Below, in pieces: positions 12,390-20,326 of a DNA stretch of 64,000 nucleotides. Within the stretch, counting starts at the first letter, position 1. Every line of letters starts with the position of its first letter. Below the pieces are notes generated by a model. The model ran no database searches. It saw only the letters and a list, made by a program, of their open reading frames with translations, and was not told where the DNA came from. This DNA comes from Nepenthes gracilis (taxonomy: Eukaryota; Streptophyta; Magnoliopsida; Caryophyllales; Nepenthaceae): the NCBI GenBank assembly GCA_033239525.1, contig BSYO01000025.1, positions 1,956,001 through 2,020,000 on the forward strand, written 5' to 3'. The position numbers and the translations under genes were made by a program.

Positions 12390-13484
12390 CTTGTGGCCAG
12401 GTGTAAATCGTTCGTCACAGTTGAAACAAAGCCCCTTCACGCGCCTAGCGGCCATCTCTGATGCGGTGAGGCGCTTGATGGGCTACCTGGGTGGTGGATT
12501 TGGGGAAGACAATTGTTTGGCATGAGAGTTAGGAAATGTTACAGATGGTTTGGGCATTGGAGTACGGTGAGCCAGTGAGCGGCTAGCATCTATTTTCTCC
12601 TCCACCAGCTTAGCCATGCCAATGGCTGCTGAAAGCGTCTGAGGCTTAAGTAGAAGCAGTTCTCACCGTATGTCATTCCGCAACCCAAATAAGAAGCAGT
12701 TCAGTAGATTTGTCGCAAAGAGTCCTGTAGTGCGAGTGGAGATGGTTTCAAACTCCATCATATACGCCGCAACCGATGAAGTTTGCCGGAGTTTTTACAA
12801 GAGAGCTTCATGGTTTAAATAAGAAGAGGGACCAAACCGTAGTTCTATGTCTCGGGTGAACAGGTCCCATGTCGATAACTGGTGGGTAGCATGCATCCAT
12901 TGATACCACTGGAGTGCTGGACCCGACATGTAGAAAGCGGCTATGGTGAGTTTCTGATCGAAGGGGGTAAGATGGTATTGGAAGAATCGTTCAATTTAAA
13001 TCAGCCATCCAAGAACGTTGTCGCCGGAGAAAAAGGGAATTTCAAGCTTTGGTAAGTGTATGGAAAGAGGGGACTGGAGATCGGTTTGGTTGTGAGGGGG
13101 AAGAGATTGGGTTGCTAAGTGAGGAGAGACGGGTAGTGTGGTTGATGACGCCAGGAACGATGGTGGTGTTGGAAGCAAAGGAGGGTTTTCTGTGGATCGA
13201 TTGTGAGCTTCGATTTGAGCAAGGGAATGAAGGACTTCTGCCATAGACTTCTGCAACTGTTCACCAAGAGTAGTGTTAGAAGCAATACCTTCGGAATGGT
13301 GCTGGAGGGTGGTGACTATACTCTTGGACTGGTGTTGAACAGCGACGGTCGTCTCCTTCAACCCGGCAATGGATTCCTCCATTGATTTAGACCGCGTCGT
13401 CATACCCTCTGCCATTTGTCTCAATGAAAGGACCAATTGATACGCTCCGAGAGCTGTGGTAAAGTCCGAGGAATGCTGCTTCAC
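12390..13484 (-). pseudogene. Retrotransposon gag, multiple stops
   Basis: The nucleocapsid-like portion carries the zinc knuckle CFNCDERFTPGHKC (about 12385-12430), and the capsid region contains ALQWYQWM and FTRDIELRFG, both familiar from plant Ty3/gypsy gag. The frame is broken at 12996-12998 (TAA after GWLI) and again after EALL, after NDIR and after PPPR. Each stop is one C-to-T change from CAA, CAG or CGA, consistent with decay of methylated cytosines (ancestral codons inferred). The first open part begins inside the 5' LTR. Boundaries with protease are approximate. Confidence 0.8.
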
Positions 13485-13975
13485 TGAGTCCGAGAGGTGA
13501 AGACCGAGGACTCTGATACAGAGTGAGATGGGAGGGGAGGTCAGGCAGTGACTGACGACGAAAATCTTCAGATTAGGAGAAGGGAAAAGAGGATCGAGAG
13601 GGAGAGGGAAAAGGAGAGGGAGAGGAAGAAAGAAGGAAAAGTGAGGGAGAGAGACGAGAGGAGAAAGAATTCAGCTGAAGTATTATCTGATTTCCACTTA
13701 CTGCCAACTGGCTTAAATAACAGCAAAGAGCAATTCCATGTGTTAAAACAGAATGTAGTTACAGCCACGTGAGCAACAAGATAACAGAATGTAATTAAAA
13801 ATCGAACAAAAACAATTAAAAAGAAATCAATCCCATGTGCTCTGTTATCGGACCCGATTATTAGAACCGGATATAATCCCGTAATATTCGGGGAACTTGC
13901 GTGATCCGAGTGCTCTTCCGTGTGGTTGGTGGCTCCGTAGACGGCCTAACGTCCTGGTTTATCAAGCCGATAACA
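13438..13975 (-). repeat. 5' LTR of the chromovirus
   Basis: Partner of 8265-8801, with target copy agaat at 13976-13980. The internal sequence following it on the minus strand starts ATTGGTCC. Only the ATTGGT part fits a usual plant initiator-tRNA primer site, so the primer site is degenerate or uses another tRNA. Confidence 0.92.
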
Positions 13976-14113
13976 AGAATTGTCGATGAAAGAGCCTGCG
14001 ATGCCTGACAGTCCAGTGGTTAAAATGGTGGCGTGGATCCTTTCGCCATCGCGGAGGGCGGATCAACGGGTGAGTAAGCGAAGGATAGAGCGGAAGTAGC
14101 TGGTGAGTGACAT
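13976..14113 (-). pseudogene. DYW-type PPR gene, 5' part cut off by the retrotransposon
   Basis: From ATG at 14111-14113 the minus strand reads MSLTSYFRSILRLLTR, then a TGA (14063-14065), then SALRDGERIHATILTTG, ending in SFIDNS at the insertion site. RDGERIHA is typical of the start of a plant PPR protein, and the basic hydroxylated N-terminus looks like an organelle targeting peptide (inference). If one 5-bp target duplication is removed, the frame joins exactly to LLWMYSKCG at 8259 downwards. The TGA is again one C-to-T step from CGA. This shows that both pieces are one gene split by the element. Confidence 0.82.
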
Positions 14114-14188
14114 GATGGTTTGGTGAGCCGGCCATTTCACAAGATACGAGCCTCGGTTCTTTAAGTCAACAGGGCTTGAATAAACGGA

Positions 14189-15003
14189 ATCAGGGACCCT
14201 GCGCCGTAGGGCTGTGGCACAGAACCAATGCCGCGGGATGTTCCATCCAATGGCCCCGTCCTAGTATCTTTTTTTTATAAAAAAATATAAATTGTATGCG
14301 TGCAAAGCAGTATCAATTGTGTGCGTGCAAAGTCGTTCGCATGTACAAGGTATTAATTTTTTTTCCTTTTTAATTTGAAGAAGAGAGATGGCAGCCGTTA
14401 AATTTGTTTTAAATTCAATGGCAGAGATTCCTCCTCCCAAAACAAAAACCCTAACCACGTTGGTTTTGTTTTACTGCAGGGGAACGATGAAGAACAAAGA
14501 GAGAGAGAGAGAGCAAAACAAAGAGAAAGAGAGAGAGCAAAACGAAGAGAGAGAGAGAAAACAGTGTATGTCTTCTCCGTCTCCCTCCATCTTCGTCTTC
14601 CTTCTGCTTGTGAGCCAAAACCTTAACTACAAGCAGAGGAAGAACGCGAATCGAAGAGAGCAGAACGCGAGCCGCAACGAAGCAGAACCATGAAATCGAG
14701 GTAAGTCTCCAAATTTCTTACTCGCTAGATAATTTCTTCCTTTATTTTTTTATAATCTATGGTTACATGCCTTGACTTCGTGGGAAAATAAATCAAATAA
14801 GAGCTGACATTTTTGCAGAGTCACACGAAGCCAAGGGTAATTGTGAAAACAAAGCCACACGAGCTTTGGTGGAAAAATACGAACCTTATTTTGTTGGATG
14901 GAAAAAGAAAAGTTGGGATTTTCATTTTGTTATGGGAAAATCAGTTGAAGGCACAAGAACAGAGTCTTGTGCTCTATTTATGGGGATCAGGGACCCTGCG
15001 CCG
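14189..15003. repeat. Widely spaced 18-bp direct repeat
   Basis: The 18-bp word ATCAGGGACCCTGCGCCG occurs at 14189-14206 and identically at 14986-15003. It could be a target duplication of an inserted segment at 14207-14985, or a sequence copied when the neighbouring inverted repeat formed. The coordinates span both copies and the DNA between. Confidence 0.6.
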
Positions 15004-15150
15004 CTATCTTCTTCAAATTAAAAAAAATCAACACTGCATACATGCGAACGGTTCCGCATGCGCATAGTTGACATTTAAAAAAAAAAAAAAGATACTGTGA
15101 TGAGGTCGTTATCCAACGGCCCCCATCCCGCAGTATTCTCTGCTCCCCTG
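14207..15150. mobile_element. Element with ~150-170-bp imperfect terminal inverted repeats
   Basis: The left arm (about 14218-14387) and right arm (about 15004-15145) are imperfect inverse complements. Shared blocks in order are CATCCCGC, AAAGATACT, GCGAACG and TTTTAATTTGAAGAAGA. Arms this long around about 0.6 kb of unrelated sequence suggest a non-autonomous Mutator-like (possibly Pack-MULE) or foldback element. The interior has a GAGAGAGAGCAAAAC-type tandem run (about 14490-14560) and an exon-like start (ATGGCAGCCG) with no family I recognise. No 9-bp target duplication could be fixed. Confidence 0.55.
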
Positions 15151-15225
15151 TTCGTGTATTTCGTTCGACTGTGGTAATAAGATGCGCCTCATAAGAGTAT
15201 ATGTGTATTCGTATGCTACGGATTA

Positions 15226-15226
15226 C

Positions 15227-15277
<51 letters not shown>

Positions 15278-15284
15278 TACATAT
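15226..15284. repeat. (AT/CATATA)n microsatellite, left part
   Basis: A run of alternating TA and CATATA units immediately left of the solo LTR. It continues on the other side at 16122, so the LTR inserted into a pre-existing microsatellite. Confidence 0.9.
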
Positions 15285-16121
15285 TGTTGCGTACCGGTTT
15301 TCGGGGCCCGGAGCAACGTAAGGGTTTGGAGTTAGAGAGAGAGAGAGATTGAAACCAGATTTTACGTGGAAAACCTCCCCTTAAAACGAGGAGGAAAAAC
15401 CACGAGGCTTGGAGCCTGAGAAAGATCTTCACTATGGATCGTTTGTTGTGTACAAAATACAAAGTAGGGAGAGACCCTTTCTTTTCATTCTTTTTATCTC
15501 TTTTTTCTGGCTAGAGAGAAAGATCTCAGAAGATCATAGATACTCCAAGAGATGTCCCGAGAAGGTCCCTTTCTTGTGGGCTCTAAGTGAGTATTTATAG
15601 AGAAATATGGTTGTTGAAGTGTCCACGTGGCTGTGCTGGTGCCCTGGGAGAGGCGGCCCACCTACCCCCGCCGACATGTCCACTTTGTGTCGGCATCTTG
15701 GCGTGTTCAGGAAGTTAGCTTCAACGGCGCCGGATCGGGCCATACTTGAGGAATGTCAGTCTTGAAGTGACAATGCATGTTCTGAGGTTTGGTTGTGGCG
15801 TGACGCATGGGTTGCGTGTCCTTTGACCTCGCGGTTCGAAATTTGGATTCCGGGACATATGGGAGAGTCCTCGTCCATTGCTGGCCTTATTATCCTGTGG
15901 ATGAGTCCGCGCACCAGATGCTTGTTCTCGAACGGGATGAGTGAGTTCTCGGTCGTTAACTGCATCAGTGACTTGCTAAAGGCTTTTGGACCCATTGTGG
16001 AATGTCCTCGAGCTTCTTACACCTTTCGCTGTCTCAGACAAACTGGCAACTTGAGCTTCTCGGGTCAAGCACTCGCCCACTTGCCCATTCTCTTAGGGAC
16101 CCCGGGTATTGGAACCCAACA
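15285..16121. mobile_element. Solo LTR, 837 bp, with perfect target duplication
   Basis: Begins TGTTGCGTACCGG and ends GGAACCCAACA, giving the TGTTG/CAACA inverted ends of an LTR. It is flanked by identical 5-bp catat copies at 15280-15284 and 16122-16126. No internal retroviral domains lie next to it, so it is a solo LTR left by recombination between two LTRs. The internal ACGTGGAAAACC and AAAAACCACGAGG words recall plant Copia-type LTRs (family knowledge; clade not proven). Short open frames inside it are not genes. Confidence 0.82.
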
Positions 16122-16386
16122 CATATATATACATATACACATATATACACATATATATACATATACACATATATACACATATATATACATATACACATAT
16201 ATATACATATACACATATATACACATATATATACATATACACATATATACACATATATATACATATACACATATATACACATATATACATATATATACAT
16301 ATACACATATATATACATAGATACACATATACACATATATACATAGATACACATATACACATATATACATAGATACACATATACAC
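16122..16386. repeat. ACATATAT/CATATACA microsatellite with a 26-bp higher-order unit
   Basis: About 265 bp of CATATACACATATATA-type repeats. At its right end a 26-bp unit starting ATAGATACACATATACAC recurs with exact spacing at 16317, 16343 and 16369. The repeat gives long Tyr/Ile/His/Thr open frames on both strands, none of which is a gene. Confidence 0.92.
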
Positions 16387-16673
16387 CTGCATGTGAGCAG
16401 TGTGTACTGCCGTGTGTCGTTGCACAAGGTGGGTGCATAAGTGTATGGGCGTGTGCAGTCTATGTTGTGAATCCAACAATTACTATACATATTATATAAA
16501 ATGTAGAAGATTCGCGTTGCGGTGACCCTCGTTTCAGAGACCCGCTCTCTTGCTGAGTTATATCAACTGACCTCGCCCAAGACAGTGTGTCCATTCTGCT
16601 TGTTGGTCAAATTTCGACGATGTCCGTATAAATTTTATTAGGGTTTTCTCTTCTCATATTTTAGTAACACCTC

Positions 16674-17064
16674 TTGCTTGTGCCGGAAATGTGGCGTCGG
16701 CGGCCACTTGTCATATCATCAAATTCTTCCACCTACTCCGTCGCTGCTGCAGCTAATCAGCCGCCGCATCCGAATTCGCCGACGTTGCAGAAAGTTCCCC
16801 TCACATACCTTGACGACTTCCTTAAACTGGATAGCAAATACGCCAAGATAATCAAAGCTCACCGCAAGAAAATCCCCTCCAAGGTGCGTAACGCGGGTCG
16901 CGTCCCGATCATTGTTTTGGAGAAGGAAGACGGCCGACATGGCGCAAGAAGAGTTTGATTCCATTTCAGACTAATCAGATCAAGAATCTCGTTAATCACT
17001 TCGTCCAGTCGTTTTTGTTGTCCAAAATTTTCTGATTCTAACGAGATTATTGAGAGAATTCGAG
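16674..17064 (+). pseudogene. First-exon fragment resembling organellar ribosomal protein bL25 (frameshifted)
   Basis: From ATG 16689 (or 16674) the frame gives a basic Ser/Ala-rich leader, then YLDDFLKLDSKYAKIIKAHR and RNAGRVPIIVLEKEDGRHG, ending in a stop at 16958. A +1 frame then reads TNQIKNLVNHFVQSFLLSK, and after a second shift in an AAAATTTT run, SDSNEIIERIRG up to a good donor (CGAG|GTATGC, exon end 17064). The mixture of RVPxxV and QIxxLVNHxxxSFxLSK recalls plant nuclear bL25-like ribosomal proteins (family memory, not checked). No downstream exon was found, so this is probably a truncated duplicate. It could instead be an unrelated gene with sequencing errors. Confidence 0.4.
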
Positions 17065-17782
17065 GTATGCTCTTTCTAGTTTTTTTCTTTGATCTATTTA
17101 GTGATTTGCGTTGTTGCGGTGTTCGATTTCTGAGCTTGAGCTAGTAATTGGTGTAGAAAATGAGTCACAAATTTGATTGTGATATGTTTCTGCTGGTAAA
17201 TTAGGAGATTTGAATTGAGTAGCGGATAGCAATTACAATAAATTTTGTTCCTTAAAAAAGGTTAATTATATGCTAAGTTTGATTCATATGGTGGGATTAA
17301 GGAGTCTCTGATATTGTGTCCTTGTACTGGACTGGGCTTAGAGAGCGTGGAACTCATCACCGCCACGTAAAGGCGTTGACGATAAACCATAGTATGTTAA
17401 ACGAAGACAGCAGCTTTCGAGCTGTTGTCATGCAGCTGCCGGCCTAGAAGAGCTACTCTCTTTGTGTTATTGTCACACAAGATAATCATGCCGCCTGCCC
17501 GCTGGGGGAGGAAATCATAGTTCTCTTCCGGCCAATTGTTCATCCAGTCAAGTGCAAAAAACATAATAGAATTACAAAATGCACATCGATGAAGAGCGAC
17601 AAGATTCAGATTTGATTGTTTGCAATATGGGAGCAAATTACCCAATAATACCACAAGGAACAATTGAAAAAAAATCTCAATAACAAAACTGTAGGAGGCT
17701 GTATTACAGAGATGCAAAGATACATATTTGCCCAAAAGATAAACAGCCTGGAAGTTGGAGGACCTTTAGTACTATATCTTAC
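17065..17782. other. No convincing gene
   Basis: Moderately AT-rich DNA following the bL25-like fragment. A minus-strand frame at 17397-17735 contains WMNNWPEENYDF but no domain I can name, and it overlaps the 3' side of the exon-like fragment at 17783-17896. Confidence 0.4.
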
Positions 17783-17896
17783 CCACAAATCAACAGCCTT
17801 TGCGCCAAGCAAGACCACTCTTATTCCTTTACTTTCTCCATTCTGCCTTACTATATGCTTTGTTGTAAGTGAAAGTGGTTCATATATCTGTTTCAC
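17783..17896 (-). pseudogene. Isolated exon-like fragment, unknown gene
   Basis: A 114-bp minus-strand segment is bounded by an acceptor (CCTTTAG) and a strong donor (TTGTGG|GTAAGA), and reads without stops in phase 0: it starts VKQIYEPLSLTTKHIVRQNG and ends LLGAKAVDLW. An upstream piece at about 17999-18069 (NQESFSKYARQSIRGD, with donor GGTAAGG) may be a second exon, but the phases do not join cleanly. I do not recognise the family. It looks like the remains of a captured or decayed gene. Confidence 0.3.
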
Positions 17897-19527
17897 CTAA
17901 AGGAATGAACTTTGTTTCACTTCGAGCAGAGCATGATTTGATAGCTGCCATTGAATAATGAAAGAGATAAACGAAAGGATATCGCGGAGAATCCTTACCG
18001 TTGTCTCTGCTGAGGTCCCCTCTGATACTCTGCCTAGCATATTTTGAAAAGGACTCCTGGTTAACTTGCCTATAATTTATTTGAAAGTACTTGATAATAG
18101 TGTTTAAAAAAGCATGAAGCAATTAGACCGGATCTTTATTATCATACTCTCTACGAAAACATTATGCCAAAACTTAGATATATAATGAATATGAATCTTG
18201 AAAACTTATCAACCAAAACGCAAATTAAAGATCACATCGCGGGAATTTTTCTTAACTCAAGAAACATGGTTATTCTCTACGAAATGTTAAAATTGGTGGT
18301 TGTTTGTCTTTTATATGATAGCAAATGAATAATTTTTAAATTACAATTATTTCAATGGTTTGTCATTGTATTGCAGGTGTTGATCCTGCGATGGATTTTT
18401 GTAGGCTGGTCTTTCCATCATAGTGTTCTTATTCTATCACACCAAAGGACTCCGAGGGGCCATTCGGCCCCGGTCTTTCTGTCACAGTTTTGATGTGGAA
18501 GGTAAATTGAATTAGGATTGTCTTTAATTTTCCTGAGCTAAGATTTCAAATTTATGCCCCTCCACACTGTCGATGATGAAGTTTATGCAACAAAGGAGGC
18601 TGCTGCACACAGCAACCTCCTCTTCTCTAATCAACCCCCCTGCAGTGGCCTCCCTCTTCCTAATCAATTGTGTAGAAAGATTTTAAGGGTTGATATTTAA
18701 TCTCTATAAAAAAAAAATTATTGTATAAAAGTGTTTTTTATTGTTATTTTTAAAAAAAATAATGTAAAAATAGTCAAATACTCATAGTATAAAAAAACAA
18801 CAATAACAAAAATACTATTTTATAGTAAAAATCTAAGCATCCGTCGTCTTTTTTTTTATGTGATATGTTATAGTATAACTCCTTTATAATACACAGCTAT
18901 ATAATACTATTTCTTGCAAAACATACTGACTAGCATGAAGCAGTATTATTGACTAATTATATTTTTATATCTATGAGTAAAATAAACTCCGATTAATATC
19001 TTCATCATGTCATCCTCTCGTGTTCTAGAAAAAAATAACATTCGAGGTCGTGTATTATGAGCCGGTCATGTGAATCCCTTCTCACCCTCAAATCTTTCAT
19101 TGTATTGTTATTTTCTAGTTTTAATCCCGCTTAGTAAGATATAAAATTAGGTCGTTGTGTACCTATAGATCATGTGTCTTTTGAAATCAAGTTTTAGCCG
19201 ATGATGAGAAACATTTGGCATGAGTAGCAGCAATATTTTTGTGCACCCAATTGATTTGGGATTGTTGCTACAACGATGAATGTGCCAATATGCTAATTTG
19301 AGGCCTTTTCTATGGATGCTGTGTTGAGGTCTTTTTAAATTTTAGGCTCTTTGTAAATTTAAATGTCAGAATTATAAGTTGAATAAATAAAGGTTGAGAT
19401 TGAATAGTCATAATCTTCATTGTATATTGACTTAACTTTCAATTGTGACTATTGGGTTTATGGGGAATTTAATCATGGGGAAAGGGTTTGATCACTTAAA
19501 GACATAGAGGAAGTTGTTTTTTGAATT
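17897..19527. other. Intergenic AT-rich DNA
   Basis: No supported gene. There is a possible exon remnant at about 17999-18069 and a small dyad around CTGCTGCACACAGCA near 18600. The rest is low-complexity A/T-rich sequence downstream of the LEA2 gene. Confidence 0.45.
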
Positions 19528-19624
19528 TAGGTTATTTATTTTTAAATAAATAATTATTATTTAATAATTAATTTTATTTTTTTTAGAAAAAAATAAATTA
19601 TAATTATTTATTTAAAAATAAATT
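19528..19624. repeat. Large AT hairpin just downstream of the LEA2 gene
   Basis: Arms of about 28 bp pair: TTATTTTTAAATAAATAATT (from about 19533) with the inverse AATTATTTATTTAAAAATAA near 19595-19623, around an A/T loop. The right end lies 28 bp beyond the minus-strand stop codon of the LEA2 gene, so the hairpin probably falls in its 3' UTR. Confidence 0.6.
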
Positions 19625-19651
19625 GCGATAAGAATGAACGTCCACAAACCT

Positions 19652-20326
19652 TCACAGTGAAGCATGGCTTGTGCACATTTGTTCTTGAATCTCTTGGCTC
19701 GATATCAGAACAGTCATTGTGCAGTTCATCTCCACGACAAGATGCTTCTTAATCACATTGATTATCTGCACTCTACCGCCGATTGTTGTATAGCTGTCTA
19801 TAATCAACGATCCCGATCTCACATCACTTAACAAACCCGGAGCACTCAATAATTTTTCCCCATTCACGACAACCGTCAGATTCATCCTCACCGTCCGTCT
19901 CGCCCGCGCTCGTCCCGGAGGGCTCCACACCTCGCCGACGGTTATGCCGTGATAGTAGACAGACGTCGTACCGTTGCCGAACTTAAACGACGCCGCATTG
20001 GGGTTTTTTATGGACACGTCAGCCACCAGGGTCATGTTGATCTGCGGCGTCGTGAGGGTTGTGGCGTCGATTTTCAGCCCTCGGATGCTGATGCTGTTCA
20101 GTCGGATCTTCGGATCTTTGACGCGGAAGACGGTGAAAGCGAGGATTGTTATGATCGCGATCAGGGCAAGTGCAGCTACGGTGAGGCAGCCGCAGAGTCG
20201 GACGAGCTTACGATGCCGCCGGAACTTTTGATGAAGGTCGGCGGAGATGGCCGCATCTTCTACGCTGTGAGACCGGGGACCGTCGGCCGGCGCGAGGGGC
20301 TTTGCCTGGATGTCGTCCTCCGCCAT
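19652..20326 (-). CDS. LEA2 / NDR1-HIN1-like (NHL) membrane protein
   Basis: An intact single-exon gene of 224 codons. The protein has a short charged cytosolic head (about 1-40, ending FRRHRKLVRLCGC), one membrane segment (about 44-66, TVAALALIAIITILAFTVFR), and an outward-facing LEA2 domain (about 95-205). The family-typical KNPNAASFKFGN is followed by Y-x-G-x-x-VGE and a late NCTMTV. This is the layout of plant LEA2 hydroxyproline-rich glycoprotein/NHL proteins, which sit in the plasma membrane or endomembranes and are linked to stress or pathogen responses. The exact role of this member is unknown. The start is the only ATG giving the full N-terminal head. The Cys at the cytosolic membrane boundary could be acylated (inference). 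No defects are seen. Confidence 0.9.
   Translation of the reverse strand: MAEDDIQAKPLAPADGPRSHSVEDAAISADLHQKFRRHRKLVRLCGCLTVAALALIAIITILAFTVFRVKDPKIRLNSISIRGLKIDATTLTTPQINMTLVADVSIKNPNAASFKFGNGTTSVYYHGITVGEVWSPPGRARARRTVRMNLTVVVNGEKLLSAPGLLSDVRSGSLIIDSYTTIGGRVQIINVIKKHLVVEMNCTMTVLISSQEIQEQMCTSHASL

Larger units (their letters stand above)
8265..13975 (-). mobile_element. Degenerate Ty3/gypsy chromovirus LTR retrotransposon
   Basis: A complete but inactive element of 5711 bp on the minus strand, bounded by LTRs of about 537 bp that begin TGTTA and end TATCA when read on the minus strand. It is flanked by a perfect 5-bp target duplication, agaat (8260-8264 and 13976-13980). Domain order is gag with zinc knuckle, protease, reverse transcriptase, RNase H, integrase and a C-terminal GPY/F-plus-chromodomain-like region, the order of plant chromoviruses. 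The small size suggests a Reina- or CRM-like clade (inference). The coding frame runs into the 3' LTR. Numerous stops and frameshifts rule out autonomous activity. My hand alignment of the LTRs finds about 35 differences, mostly transitions, so the insertion is not recent. Confidence 0.93.

Noticed and set aside
15830..15860. GCGGTTCGAAATTTGG resembling a tRNA B box
   Set aside because: It lies in the solo LTR with no matching cloverleaf or A box at the right distance.
16317..16386. Regular 26-bp repeats that might suggest a CRISPR-like array
   Set aside because: The repeats are directly adjacent with no spacers, lie in a eukaryotic microsatellite, and have no cas genes.
16034..16490. Several overlapping open frames of 87-175 codons on both strands
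   Set aside because: They are translations of the CATATACA microsatellite, rich in Tyr, Ile, His, Thr and Cys, with no coding character.
17397..17735. 112-codon minus-strand frame
   Set aside because: It has no recognisable domain and overlaps the 3' side of the orphan exon-like piece. It could hold exon remnants, but there is no support for it as a gene.
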